Assembly (NCBI RefSeq): GCF_027257875.1
Contig: NZ_JAPVQY010000014.1
Coordinates: forward strand, 62,001-126,000
Length of the DNA: 64,000 nt
Reading direction: 5' to 3'
Source of the DNA: Burkholderia sp. IMCC1007
GTDB lineage: Bacteria; Pseudomonadota; Gammaproteobacteria; Burkholderiales; Burkholderiaceae
Shown: one piece after another, positions 54,452-64,000 of the stretch
Position numbering within the stretch: position 1 is the first letter of the stretch
Layout: each line of letters begins with the position of its first letter
Notes under the pieces: model-generated
Databases searched by the model: none
Told to the model about the DNA's origin: nothing
What the model saw: only the letters and a program-made list of their open reading frames with translations
Made by a program: the position numbers and the translations under genes

Positions 54452-54525
54452 CATTGGCGAATCGGCGACTCGCTCATTGGCGACCGGCTGTCGCTCGAGC
54501 CGCGGGACGCGGCTCGCTCGACCGG

Positions 54526-55449
54526 TCAGAACATCGCGACGCGGTGGCGCGCATGCGCGAACGTCGGGTCGCTTTCGAGCGGCCGGTAATTCAGCCGCTG
54601 CGACAGGTCGACCGCCGCGCCGCACACGGCTTCGACGAGCCGTTCCTTCTCGCCGGCCTCGCCGATTTCCGAGCGCGGCACCGTCGCGGTGATCGCCGCG
54701 ACGATCGCGCCCGAATGGTCGCGCACGGGCGCGGTCACGGCCGAGATCCCGCTTTCGAACGCGGCTTCGCTGACCGCGTAGCCGAGCCGCGCGTAATGAC
54801 GCACGCGTTCGTACAGTTCGTCGACGGTGCCGGGCGTGCGCTCGGTGAACTGTTCGAGCTTCTTCTCCGGATAGAGCTGCCGCAGCGCATCGCGCGTGAG
54901 GTCGCCCATCAGCACGTGGCCATGCACGGTCGCATGCGCGGGCAGCCGCGTGCCGACGTGCACCTTCACCGAACCGAACATCGACGTGTTGCTCTGTGCC
55001 TTCGCGACGAACACCACATCGCGCTGGTCGCGGATCAGCAGGTGCGTCGACAGGCCCGTCGAATCGCGCAGCCGTTCGAGCACAGGTGTGCCGAGATCGG
55101 TCAGTTCGAGCGAATTCAGGTATTCGAAGCCGAGCCGCAGCACGCCGACGCCCAGCCGGAAATAGCGATCGCCGTTCACGCGTTCGAGAAAGCCGAGCGC
55201 TTCGAGCGTCTGCAGCAGACGGAACGTCGTCGTGCGCGGGATGCCGATGCGCTTCGATAGTTCGGGCGCGCCGAGCACCGGCTCGCGCGCGGAGAATTCG
55301 GCCAGAATCCGCAGCCCGCGCTCGAGGCCGGGCACCAGATACGACGACCCGCCGCCGGACGATTCGTCGTCGGCCGCAACCTGCTTCGATGCGTCGTGGC
55401 TGACGTCGTCGCCGGCCGCCTTCGCCGGCGGTTTCGGTGCGCCGCTCAT
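54526..55449 (-). CDS. IclR-family transcriptional regulator, second paralogue
   Basis: A 307-residue regulator with an N-terminal low-complexity extension (APKPPAKAAGDDV). The helix-turn-helix follows (GLERGLRILAEFSAREP, APELSKRIGIPRTTTFRLLQ) and then the effector domain (LPAHATVHGHVLMGDL, GYAVSEAAFESGISAVTAPV). It is clearly paralogous to the regulator at 47995-48855: long blocks are nearly identical. It is convergent with the porin gene. A CCGGATC dyad lies upstream and could be its own operator. Confidence 0.92.
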   Translation of the reverse strand: MSGAPKPPAKAAGDDVSHDASKQVAADDESSGGGSSYLVPGLERGLRILAEFSAREPVLGAPELSKRIGIPRTTTFRLLQTLEALGFLERVNGDRYFRLGVGVLRLGFEYLNSLELTDLGTPVLERLRDSTGLSTHLLIRDQRDVVFVAKAQSNTSMFGSVKVHVGTRLPAHATVHGHVLMGDLTRDALRQLYPEKKLEQFTERTPGTVDELYERVRHYARLGYAVSEAAFESGISAVTAPVRDHSGAIVAAITATVPRSEIGEAGEKERLVEAVCGAAVDLSQRLNYRPLESDPTFAHARHRVAMF

Positions 55450-55532
55450 CGTTGAATTGACCCTGTGCACATGGACGGAATGGAAGCGTTCACGAAAGTC
55501 CCGCAATGCTTGATTATGGATTTTCGACCGGA

Positions 55533-55551
55533 CCGGATCAACACGATCCGG
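55533..55551. promoter_or_regulatory. inverted repeat upstream of the second IclR gene
   Basis: CCGGATC-N5-GATCCGG is a perfect 7-bp dyad 84 bp before the IclR start. It differs from the TGTTCC operators, so it may be bound by another protein or form a hairpin. The rest of the 389-bp gap (55450-55838) shows no gene. Confidence 0.4.
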
Positions 55552-55838
55552 CGCGGGCGGCCGGCGGCCGCGCGCATCCGACCGGCCGGCCGGACTGGCG
55601 TATAGCCTGATGCGATCGGAAGGATAACAGCGATAGGCGGGGATGCCCATCGGAACGTCGTCGTGGGAACGGCGCGCGGCGCGCAATGCGCGACGCACGT
55701 TCCGCCGACGCGCGTGGATCCGATGCGTGGCTAGCGCGCCGCGTAGCTGCGGTCGACGTACGAGCAGAAAACGAGTGGGAAAAAAGCAGGCAACGAACGG
55801 CCGCGCCGATCCGCGAGCGGGATCGGCGCGCGACGGTG

Positions 55839-56045
55839 TCAGGCCGTCACGGCGTCGTCGTATTCGGTGCGGGCGAGCTGGCCGGCGGCGTACGCCTCTG
55901 CTTCGCCGCGGAAGCCGTCCGTGCTGAACGCGACGACTTTCACACCGACGCCGGACGCACGCGTCACCGTCAGCGCCCATTGCCATCCACCGTCTTGTTC
56001 GAAGACGTGCAGCGAGGGTTCGAGGGATGAGTCCAGTACGGTCAC
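55839..56045 (-). CDS. small conserved hypothetical protein
   Basis: A 68-residue protein starting at GTG 56045, with AGGAG eight bases upstream, as MTVLDSSLEPSLHVFEQDGG. It continues WQWALTVTRASGVGVKVVAFS and ends in an acidic helix (GEAEAYAAGQLARTEYDDA). The compact strand-strand-helix pattern resembles small Burkholderia proteins of unknown function. Isolated, transcribed away from AlkB. Confidence 0.6.
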   Translation of the reverse strand: MTVLDSSLEPSLHVFEQDGGWQWALTVTRASGVGVKVVAFSTDGFRGEAEAYAAGQLARTEYDDAVTA

Positions 56046-56372
56046 GGGTTGTGCTCCTGCCCTACGCGTCGCATCGGCGGCGCTCGGACATGTCAAAAAG
56101 ATGCGTCGACTGGCGACGCGTTTCAGCCATTCGTTAGTCTAGTCAATAAATGTTGCGACGCACCATCAGGGCTTACACCTGCCTATCGGTACCGGGCGAT
56201 CGATCGAAAGTGGCCGAAACCCATATGGAACAAGCCTCTCGGGCACATTGCCGGCGGCCGGTGCGTCACTCGTGCGGCAACGTGCCGCATGGACCGCGCG
56301 ATCGCATGTAGTGGCCGGAAAACGGGTCGGGATCGGACCAGACCGAAACCCGCCGCTCGGCACGGGTGCAAT

Positions 56373-56963
56373 TCACCCCGGCGAGAGCACGCGCCGAAAC
56401 GTCAGGTTGACGCGCTCGCCCTGCACCGCCGGCGCCTTCGGCACGCGATGCTGCCATTCGGCCTGCGTGCGGCCGCGCATGACGAGCAGGCTGCCATGCG
56501 CCAGCCGGTACGCGTGCACGGCACCGGTCGCACGATGGCGCAAGTCGAACACGCGCATCGCGCCGAGGCTCACCGATGCGATCACCGGCGCGAGCTCCGG
56601 CTCGTTGTCCGCATGCCAGCCGAGGCTGTCCTGCCCGTTGCGGTAGCGATTGAGCAATACGCTGTTGAAACCCGCGCCGCACGTCGCTTCGACCGCACGC
56701 TTAAGGTCGAGCACGGCCGGCGTCCACGGCGCAGGCACGTTGCGGATTCCCGAATACACGTAGACGGCATCGGGCTCGCCCTGCCATGCGGTGAGCCGCG
56801 GCAGCGGAATGCGGCCGCGCGGCGTGCGGATCGTGTCCTGCTGCCACGCGACCTCGTCGAGCAGCGCGGCCAGCACGCGATCGGCGTCGGCCGGCGCGAG
56901 CCACTCCGGGTACCAGTCCACGTCGGGCACGGGCGTATCGGCGAAAAGATCGGGCGTCGACAT
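56373..56963 (-). CDS. AlkB-family 2-oxoglutarate/Fe(II) dioxygenase
   Basis: A 196-residue protein of the AlkB family. The iron ligands are His and Asp in LGWHADNEPEL (about 121-131) and a His in EWQHRVPK (about 177); the 2-oxoglutarate-binding Arg is in RVNLTFRRV near the C-terminus. The FNSVLLNRYRNGQDSLGWHAD segment is typical. Members repair alkylated DNA/RNA or act on other substrates. The start MSTPDLFADTP was chosen over an upstream Met. No ada/aidB-type genes are nearby. Confidence 0.92.
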   Translation of the reverse strand: MSTPDLFADTPVPDVDWYPEWLAPADADRVLAALLDEVAWQQDTIRTPRGRIPLPRLTAWQGEPDAVYVYSGIRNVPAPWTPAVLDLKRAVEATCGAGFNSVLLNRYRNGQDSLGWHADNEPELAPVIASVSLGAMRVFDLRHRATGAVHAYRLAHGSLLVMRGRTQAEWQHRVPKAPAVQGERVNLTFRRVLSPG

Positions 56964-57101
56964 GGCGGGATCAGGCAGAGGAGGATGAGCGGTGCAAACG
57001 GACCATGTCTGCATGGTAGCCAACGGCGACGCGCGCCGCCATGCGCTGTCATTCAGACGCGTCCCGGCGCGCGGCCGCTTCGCCGGCGACGACCCCGCGC
57101 G

Positions 57102-58250
<1,149 letters not shown>

Positions 58251-58450
58251 GGAACGCTCATCCTCATGGCGATACCGCTTTCGCGCTGCGCGACGGACGG
58301 CGGCCGTGACATCGCGTGTCGACGGCCCCCGCGCCGCGCGGCGCACCTACGCAGGATGGTACACAGATACCGGCCGGCACGATGGGCGCGGGCCTCGGGC
58401 GGCGGCGGGAGTTCGCACGGTCCGCCCGGTTCGCACGGTTCGCACGGTCC

Positions 58451-58634
58451 GCACGGTCGCGAGCGGCTACGCATCGGTCGGCAGCACGCTACCGGGCAGT
58501 GCCGCGGCAAGATGCAAGACTGCGGGTGGCTGCGCACGCTCCGCACGGTCGCAAGCGGCGACGCATCGGTCGATAGCGCCCTACGGGGCGATGCCGCCGC
58601 AAGATGCAAGACGCAAGACGACAGCGCTGCGCCA
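58451..58634. repeat. diverged 92-bp tandem duplication in an intergenic gap
   Basis: Two copies (about 58451-58542 and 58543-58634) share blocks such as GCACGGTCGC, ACGCATCGGTCG and GCAAGATGCAAGAC in the same order. A run of short CGCACGGT repeats precedes them. The whole gap from 58251 to 58964 has no convincing gene. Confidence 0.6.
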
Positions 58635-58964
58635 AACGCGGGTCGTTGCCCTCTCGGCTACACGGAACGAATTCACCGGCGTTCGTGCAGCAATCCGGCA
58701 TTCGCGCATCGATTCCACCGCATTGGCAAACAAAACCCGCAGGTGCGGTTCGTCTGACGATCCTTTACGGTCCGTTAGCAACCCTACCGAGCATTCACTG
58801 GCAAAATCCCGGGCCCGCCGCGACGGCGGCTGCCGGCCGCCGCACGGCTGGCGGTCCGCATCGCGCTGATTTATGATCGGCTCCGTACCTGGCATCGTCG
58901 TCGCGGCGACGATCCGCATTGCGCCGCGCCCGGCATCCACCCCCAACGTCGAGCTCGTCACTCC

Positions 58965-59258
58965 ATGAGAAAAACAACGCCGCGCGCGCGCCTGCGCGTC
59001 GCCGCCGTCCTGGCGCCGGCCCTGCCGCTCGCGGGCTGTACATCGCGCGGCGCACCGTCGTACGTGCTGTTCGGCGCGTATTTCCCGCTCTGGCTCGTCA
59101 GTGCGATCGTCGGCATCGTCGGCGCGATCGTCGCGCACCGCGTATTCGTCGCGACCGGCTGGGCCGCCACGGTGCCCTACCAGCTCGCCGTATGCACCGC
59201 GATCGGCCTCGTGGTCGCGGTCATCGTATGGCTCACCGGCACGGGGCCGTTCGCATGA
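58965..59258 (+). CDS. YtcA-like small membrane lipoprotein of an efflux operon
   Basis: A 97-residue protein. A lipoprotein signal ends in a lipobox LAGC (Cys25). Two hydrophobic helices follow (WLVSAIVGIVGAIVAHRVFV and LAVCTAIGLVVAVIVWL). This fits the YtcA family that heads AaeAB/MdtNOP-like efflux operons. The stop overlaps the next start (ATGA). No further function is known. Confidence 0.85.
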   Translation: MRKTTPRARLRVAAVLAPALPLAGCTSRGAPSYVLFGAYFPLWLVSAIVGIVGAIVAHRVFVATGWAATVPYQLAVCTAIGLVVAVIVWLTGTGPFA

Positions 59259-60304
59259 AGGCCGCCGGCGTCACCCGCCCGTCGACGAAAGGCCGCGTGA
59301 TCGCGCTCGCGATCGTCGCGCTCGGCATCGCGGCGCTCGCGTATGCGTACCACCGCACGACGGCCTATCCGTCCACCGACGACGCGTCGATCGACGCGGA
59401 CGTCGTACACGTCGCGTCGCCCGTCGGCGGGCGCATCGTCCGGCTCGCGGTGCACGAGAACCAGCGCGTCGCGAAAGGCGACCTGCTGTATGAAATCGAT
59501 CCCGTGCCGTATCGATTGACGGTCGCGCAGGCACAGGCCGATCTCGAACTCGCGCGCGCGTCGCTCGGCACGCGTCGCCGGTCGTTGATCGGCGAGCGTT
59601 CGAATGCGGCAGTTGCCGCCGAACAGGTCAAGCGCGCAACGCAAAACTACGACCTCACGACGCGCGACGTGAACCGGCTCGCGCCGCTCGCCGCGCAAGG
59701 CTACGTCAGCGCGCAGCAGTTCGACCAGGCGAAGGTCCGCCAGCGCGACGCGGCCGTATCGCTCGCACAGGCGCAGGAGCAGCAGCGCGCATCCGCGCAG
59801 ACGATCGGCGACGACGCCGACGCGATCGCGACGCTCCATGCGCGTGAAGCCGCACTCGCCCGTGCGCAGCACGCGCTCGACGATACGGTCGTGCGCGCGC
59901 CGCACGACGGGCTCGTGACGGGGCTGACCGTCCTCGCCGGCGAAACCCTCGCGCCGAACCAGTCGATCTTCACGCTGATCGACGCGAGCGAATGGTTCGC
60001 CGTCGGCAATTTCCGCGAAACGTCGCTGAACCGCATCGCGGTCGGCGATTGCGCGACCGTCTATTCGATGATCGACCGCAGCCGCCCGCTGACGGGCAAG
60101 GTCGTCGGCATCGGCGCGGGCATCTCCGACAGCGATCGCATCAACCTGCCGCGCGCGCTGCCGATCGTGCAGCGCTCGGTGAACTGGGTGCACGTCGCGC
60201 AGCGCTTTCCGGTGCGCGTGAAGCTCGACGAACCCGACGGCAAGCTCGTGCGCGTCGGCGCGAGCGCGATCGTCGAGGTGCGGCATGGCTCAGCCTGCCG
60301 CTGA
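59255..60304 (+). CDS. HlyD/EmrA-type periplasmic adaptor (membrane fusion protein)
   Basis: A 349-residue adaptor. An N-terminal membrane helix (about 15-33) is followed by the biotinyl-lipoyl-like half DADVVHVASPVGGRIVRLAV, a long coiled coil with repeated Ala/Gln/Arg (about 90-200), then VVRAPHDGLVTGLTVLAGETL and beta-barrel GNFRETSLNRIAVGD. It links the FUSC inner-membrane protein to the outer-membrane channel. Start and stop overlap both neighbours (4 and 20 bp), indicating tight coupling. Confidence 0.93.
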   Translation: MKAAGVTRPSTKGRVIALAIVALGIAALAYAYHRTTAYPSTDDASIDADVVHVASPVGGRIVRLAVHENQRVAKGDLLYEIDPVPYRLTVAQAQADLELARASLGTRRRSLIGERSNAAVAAEQVKRATQNYDLTTRDVNRLAPLAAQGYVSAQQFDQAKVRQRDAAVSLAQAQEQQRASAQTIGDDADAIATLHAREAALARAQHALDDTVVRAPHDGLVTGLTVLAGETLAPNQSIFTLIDASEWFAVGNFRETSLNRIAVGDCATVYSMIDRSRPLTGKVVGIGAGISDSDRINLPRALPIVQRSVNWVHVAQRFPVRVKLDEPDGKLVRVGASAIVEVRHGSACR

Positions 60305-62675
60305 GGTTCGGTCGCCGGGCCCGCGCGAAGTCCTGCGACTGCTCGCGCCGTTTCCGGGACGCACCGCGATGGCCGTGCGGGTCGCGCTGATCTGCGCGCT
60401 CGTCGTGCTCGTGACGAGCGGCTACGGCACGCCGGAAGCCGCGATCTCCGCGTACGTCGTGTTCTTCCTGAACCGCGCCGACCGCGTGACGAGCGTCGTG
60501 CTCGCGGTCGCGATGCTGCTGCTCATCACGCTCGTGATCGCGCTGGTGGTCGGCGTCGCGATCTTCAGCATCGAGTATTCGGTGCTGCGCGTCGCGTGCA
60601 TGGCCGTGCTTTCGGTCGGGCTGCTGTACCTCACGTCGGCGAGCAAGCTGCGCCCCGTCGGCGCGATTCTCGCGATGATCGTCGGCTTCGGGCTCGACCA
60701 GCTCGGCCTCGCGCCCGTCGGCGAAGCCGCGACGCGCGCGCTGCTCTACGCGTGGCTGATGGTCGCGATTCCGGTCGGGGTCGCGATCGTCGTCAACCTG
60801 CTGATCGCGCCGTCGCCGCGCAAGCTCGCGCTCGCGCAGCTCGCGAAGCGGTTGCGGCTCGCCGCGCGGCGGCTGCGCGGCGACGAAGATGCGCGCGCGG
60901 CGTTCGACGCGAGCCTGCGCGAAGGCGACAAGCAGTTGCTCACGTGGCTCAAGCTGTCGACGCTCGAAGGGTCGACACCGGCCGCCGATGCGCCCGCGCT
61001 GAAGCAGGCCATCTCGTCGAGCACCGCGCTGCTTGTTGCGGTGGCCCTCGCGGACCGCGAACCGGACGCACGGCTGCCGGCCGCGTTCGCGGAACCGAGC
61101 GCGGCCACGCTCGACGAGATGGCCGGCATCCTCGAACGAGGCGGTTATCCGGTCGACGTGACGCTCGCGCTGCCGCCGACGGATACGCTGTCGCCGCTTG
61201 CACGCGTCGTCGCAACCGATCTGCATGCGGCGATCACGCAATTCGCGGAGCCGGGCGCGGCTGGTGCGGCTGGTGCGTCTGCTGCATCTGCCACGCCGAC
61301 GGCGGCGGTGTCCGCTTTGTCGGCCTTATCGACTTCGTCGGCTTCGTCGGCCTCATCGGCTCCGTCAACTCCGTCAACTCCGTCGGCTTCGTCGGCTTCG
61401 TCGGCTTCGTCGGCTTCGTCGGCTTCGTCGGCTTCGTCGCCTTCGTCGCCTTCGTCGCATTCGTCGCCTTCGTCGGCTTCGCACGCTTCATCGGCTTCTT
61501 CCGCCTCGTCACCCTCAACAGCCAACCCGCCCGCAGCACCACCCGGCGGCTTCTTCCTGCCGGACGCCCGCACCAACCCCGACCACATCCGCTATGCGTT
61601 GAAAACGACCGTCGCGGCGATGTTCTGCTACCTGCTCTATTCGCAGCTCGACTGGTCGGGGATCCATACGTGCTTCATCACCTGCTACATGGTGTCGCTC
61701 GGCTCGACGGCCGAAACCGTCGAGAAGCTCACGCTGCGCATCGCCGGCTGCATCGTCGGCGCGCTGATCGGCACCGCGGCGCTGGTGTTCGTCGTGCCGG
61801 CGCTGTCGTCGATCGGCGAGCTGATGGCGCTCGTATTCGTCGGCGCGTGGCTGTCGGCGTGGGTCGCCTTCGGCTCGCCGCGCATCGCGTACGCGGGCTT
61901 CCAGGTCGCGTTCGCATTTTTCCTGTGCGTGATCCAGGGCGCGGGCCCCGGCTTCGACCTGACGCTCGCGCGCGACCGCACGATCGGGATCCTGCTCGGC
62001 AACATCGTCGTGTACCTCGTGTTCACGCGCATCTGGCCGGTCAGCATCGGCAAGCAGATCGACACCGCGTTCGCCGCGCTGCTCGACCAGTGGCGCCGCA
62101 TCGCGCAGATCGCACAACCGGGCGAGCGCCGCACGCTCGCCGCCGAAGCGTTCGCGCGCCACGGCGCGATCGCGCAGGAGCTCGGCCTGATCCATTACGA
62201 ACCGGAGTGGGTGCGCCCCGCCGCCGCGTGGCTCGGCACCCGGCGACGCGCGCTCGCGGAACTCGGCGCGCTCGAAGGGCCGCTGTTCCTGCTCGCCGAA
62301 CGCGCGCCGGGCGACGCGGCGATCGACGCGCGGCTCGCACGCGTGATCACGCTGCGCGACGACGACACGGCGGCCAACGCCGCTGCACAACCTCCAGCAC
62401 CGCCGCAAGCTTCGTCGCCTTCGTCGCCTTCGTCGCCTTCGTCGTCCTCGTCGTCCTCGTCGTCCTCGTCGTCCTCGTCGCCCTCGCCGCCTTCGGCAGC
62501 CGCAGGCGCGATGCCGTCGCGAACCAATGCGCCGATCGACACGCCGCGCGACGACGCCCCCACCGACCCTGCACGCGACGCGCTGCTGAACCTGATCGAC
62601 ACGCGGCTTGCGCACATCGCCGCCACCGCGCGTCAAGCCACCTCGAAGGAGCCCGCCTCTCATGCGCGTACCTGA
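60285..62675 (+). CDS. FUSC-family efflux transporter with Ser-rich repeat insertions
   Basis: A 796-residue inner-membrane protein of the aromatic-acid exporter/fusaric-acid-resistance type. Two membrane halves (about 25-170 and 435-580) flank soluble regions. Between them, residues about 342-404 are an Ala/Ser/Pro low-complexity stretch encoded by 9-bp repeats, and a second Ser/Pro-rich stretch lies at about 709-738. These are unusual for the family, which is normally about 650-720 residues. The membrane halves have the expected motifs (YALKTTVAAMFCYLLY and FGSPRIAYAGFQVAFAFFL). It should export aromatic acids with the adaptor and outer-membrane factor encoded on either side. Confidence 0.92.
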   Translation: MAQPAAEVRSPGPREVLRLLAPFPGRTAMAVRVALICALVVLVTSGYGTPEAAISAYVVFFLNRADRVTSVVLAVAMLLLITLVIALVVGVAIFSIEYSVLRVACMAVLSVGLLYLTSASKLRPVGAILAMIVGFGLDQLGLAPVGEAATRALLYAWLMVAIPVGVAIVVNLLIAPSPRKLALAQLAKRLRLAARRLRGDEDARAAFDASLREGDKQLLTWLKLSTLEGSTPAADAPALKQAISSSTALLVAVALADREPDARLPAAFAEPSAATLDEMAGILERGGYPVDVTLALPPTDTLSPLARVVATDLHAAITQFAEPGAAGAAGASAASATPTAAVSALSALSTSSASSASSAPSTPSTPSASSASSASSASSASSASSPSSPSSHSSPSSASHASSASSASSPSTANPPAAPPGGFFLPDARTNPDHIRYALKTTVAAMFCYLLYSQLDWSGIHTCFITCYMVSLGSTAETVEKLTLRIAGCIVGALIGTAALVFVVPALSSIGELMALVFVGAWLSAWVAFGSPRIAYAGFQVAFAFFLCVIQGAGPGFDLTLARDRTIGILLGNIVVYLVFTRIWPVSIGKQIDTAFAALLDQWRRIAQIAQPGERRTLAAEAFARHGAIAQELGLIHYEPEWVRPAAAWLGTRRRALAELGALEGPLFLLAERAPGDAAIDARLARVITLRDDDTAANAAAQPPAPPQASSPSSPSSPSSSSSSSSSSSSSSPSPPSAAAGAMPSRTNAPIDTPRDDAPTDPARDALLNLIDTRLAHIAATARQATSKEPASHART
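61309..61497 (+). repeat. 9-bp simple-sequence repeat tract within the FUSC gene
   Basis: About 21 consecutive 9-bp units, most reading CGTCGGCTT with variants (CGTCGCCTT, CGTCAACTC). Six units from 61381 are identical. The unit is three codons (Ala-Ser-Ser), so copy-number change keeps the frame. Confidence 0.9.
62411..62500 (+). repeat. second 9-bp simple-sequence repeat tract in the FUSC gene
   Basis: Ten 9-bp units: three of TTCGTCGCC, then TTCGTCGTC, three CTCGTCGTC, CTCGTCGCC and two more degenerate ones. They encode a Ser/Pro-rich stretch near the C-terminus and also keep the frame on expansion or loss. Confidence 0.85.
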
Positions 62676-64000
62676 ACCGACGGCCGCGTCGCTCGCCGCT
62701 GCCGCGCTCGCGACTGCCGTCGCGCTGACCGGTTGCGCGACGTCGTCGATCGACCTGGCGCCGGACGCGCCCGACCATCCGTGGCAGCCGCAAACCTCGG
62801 CCGCCGGCGACATCGTACCGGCGCCACCGCTGGCATCCGCACAACGCGCACCGCACGACTACACGCTGCCGGCCTCGCCCGCGCTCGCGTCGGTCCCGCC
62901 GCCCGCCGCGCTCGATTCGACACATCCGTACACGCTGCCCGAACTGATCGATCTCGCCGAATCGACGAACCCGCTGACCCGCATCGCCTGGAACGACGCG
63001 CGCAACGCGGCGCTCGCGGTCGGCATCGCGAAGGCCGCGTACCTGCCGAACCTGTCCGCGACGGCAATGGGCGCGTACCAGACGAGCCACGGTTCGACGT
63101 CGACGATCCTCGGCGACGCGTCGAGCAACTCGACCGTGCACGGCACGATTTCCGCGCTGTCGCTGCAATGGCTGCTGTTCGATTTCGGCGGCCGCGCGGC
63201 ACGCGTCGAGGCGGCCGAACAGGCGTCGGTCGCGTCGAACGTCGCGTTCACGGCCGTGCATCAGCAGGTGATCCACGACGTGACCGTCGCGTACTATCGC
63301 TACGAAGCCGCCCGCTCGCGCGCGGCCAGCGCGCAGCAGGGCCTCGCGAACGCGGACGCGATTCTCGCGGCGTCCCGCGCGCGGCTCAAGCACGGCGTCG
63401 GCACGGTCGTCGAGCTCGCGCAGGCGACGCAGAACCGCGCGCAGGCGAACCTCGCACTCGTGCAGGCGAACGGTGCGCAAAGCGACAGCTACCTCGCGCT
63501 GGTTTCCGCGCTCGGCATCTCGCCGCTGTCGAAGCCGTCGATCGCCGCGCTGCGGCAGCGGCCGTTGCCGCCCGCGCTCGCATCGTCGGTCGACGCGATC
63601 GTGTCGGACGCGATCGCGCGCCGCCCCGACCTGCAGGGCGCGTATGCGCTCGAGCAGGCCAATCGCGCGAAGATCAAGGCCGCGGAAGCCGCGTTCATGC
63701 CGAAGGTATTCCTGTCCGCGTCGGCGTCCTATGCGAGCGGCGGCACCGCGATTACCGCGCTGCCCGGGATCGGCGACCAGGCGCCGACCGTGAACCTGAA
63801 CGGCAGCCACTACGGCGGCGGCGTGTTCGTCGGCGTGACGATTCCGTTGTACGACGGCGGCCTGCGCTCGGCGGTGCTGATGCAGGCGCGCAACGACGCG
63901 CAGAGCGCGTCCGCGCGGCTCACGCGGACCAAGGAAGAAGCCGTCCGCCAGGTCGTCGCCGCGCAGAACGCGGTGCAGACGAGCCTCGCGTCGCACGACG
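62662..64000 (+). CDS. outer-membrane efflux lipoprotein (TolC-like), 3' end outside the window
   Basis: A partial protein of 446 codons. A lipoprotein signal ends with LTGC (Cys25). It contains the OMF motifs: YTLPELIDLAESTNPLTRIAW, VHQQVIHDVTVAYYRYEAA, LKHGVGTVVELAQATQNRAQA, ARRPDLQGAYALEQANRAKI and FVGVTIPLYDGGLR. It overlaps the FUSC gene by 14 bp and has AAGGAG upstream. It provides the outer-membrane channel of the efflux system. Confidence 0.92.
   Translation, partial: MRVPEPTAASLAAAALATAVALTGCATSSIDLAPDAPDHPWQPQTSAAGDIVPAPPLASAQRAPHDYTLPASPALASVPPPAALDSTHPYTLPELIDLAESTNPLTRIAWNDARNAALAVGIAKAAYLPNLSATAMGAYQTSHGSTSTILGDASSNSTVHGTISALSLQWLLFDFGGRAARVEAAEQASVASNVAFTAVHQQVIHDVTVAYYRYEAARSRAASAQQGLANADAILAASRARLKHGVGTVVELAQATQNRAQANLALVQANGAQSDSYLALVSALGISPLSKPSIAALRQRPLPPALASSVDAIVSDAIARRPDLQGAYALEQANRAKIKAAEAAFMPKVFLSASASYASGGTAITALPGIGDQAPTVNLNGSHYGGGVFVGVTIPLYDGGLRSAVLMQARNDAQSASARLTRTKEEAVRQVVAAQNAVQTSLASHD

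Noticed and set aside
61309..61497. Interpretation of the repeat tract as an on/off phase-variation switch
   Set aside because: The unit is 9 bp, so slippage preserves the frame; only length variation is expected.
61381..61497. Interpretation of the 9-bp repeats as a CRISPR array
   Set aside because: Contiguous units without spacers, inside a coding gene in frame.

Overview
The window is GC-rich chromosomal DNA with the codon usage and gene style of Burkholderia, most likely a member of the B. cepacia complex. Supporting signs are the very high GC3, the many long spurious antisense frames, the OpcP-type porin, the accessory metabolism, and the large NAD-glutamate dehydrogenase. No rRNA, tRNA, CRISPR array, intact insertion sequence or prophage was found. 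The mix of transporters, catabolic genes and regulators suits a secondary replicon, but this is inference.

Left part (1-15.1 kb): small conserved proteins; a BetR-type regulator with a degenerate receiver domain; a NERD/UvrD-like helicase; a lower-GC two-gene patch of unknown function; a chemoreceptor; a DHA2 multidrug exporter with a palindrome over its -35; a quinone oxidoreductase divergent from a LysR regulator; a PAT-like acetyltransferase; a MerR regulator; an orphan SsuA-like binding protein; and a glyoxalase-fold protein. From 15.5 to 19.9 kb lies a four-gene operon (Baeyer-Villiger monooxygenase, SDR, diiron-like PF10118 protein, epoxide-hydrolase-like protein) preceded by a perfect inverted repeat.

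Middle (19.8-39.3 kb): a glycolipid-binding-like protein, urea transporter, class II aldolase, 4-OT tautomerase, NAD-glutamate dehydrogenase, a SAM methyltransferase, arylamine N-acetyltransferase, a secreted protein, an amidase, a universal stress protein, a 36-residue membrane protein, an Nramp-related transporter with a non-canonical metal site followed by a DUF2252 protein, a PPC/DUF296 protein and an ADP-ribosylglycohydrolase.

The most striking region is 39.3-55.5 kb. Fourteen tightly packed minus-strand genes form what looks like one 13.4-kb operon. It encodes a Rieske ferredoxin, a helix-domain protein, a ring-hydroxylating oxygenase, a canonical SDR, a cupin, a C-C-hydrolase-like protein, an IclR regulator, an atypical SDR, a ThDP enzyme, an L-aspartate-dehydrogenase-like enzyme, an aldehyde dehydrogenase, a two-domain extradiol dioxygenase, a ferredoxin reductase and an aromatic-acid MFS importer. 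A divergent porin gene and a second, paralogous IclR gene follow. The same 18-bp palindrome, TGTTCC-N6-GGAACA, sits just downstream of both divergent promoters. A truncated acetyltransferase remnant abuts the distal end of the operon. Together these parts would import an aromatic (possibly N-containing) compound, hydroxylate it, cleave the ring and process the products; the substrate is not evident from sequence.

Right part (55.8-64 kb): a small protein, an AlkB-like dioxygenase, a membrane-anchored metallophosphoesterase, and an overlapping efflux operon (YtcA-like lipoprotein, HlyD-type adaptor, FUSC transporter, outer-membrane factor cut by the window edge). The FUSC gene carries two 9-bp simple-sequence tracts encoding Ser-rich segments.
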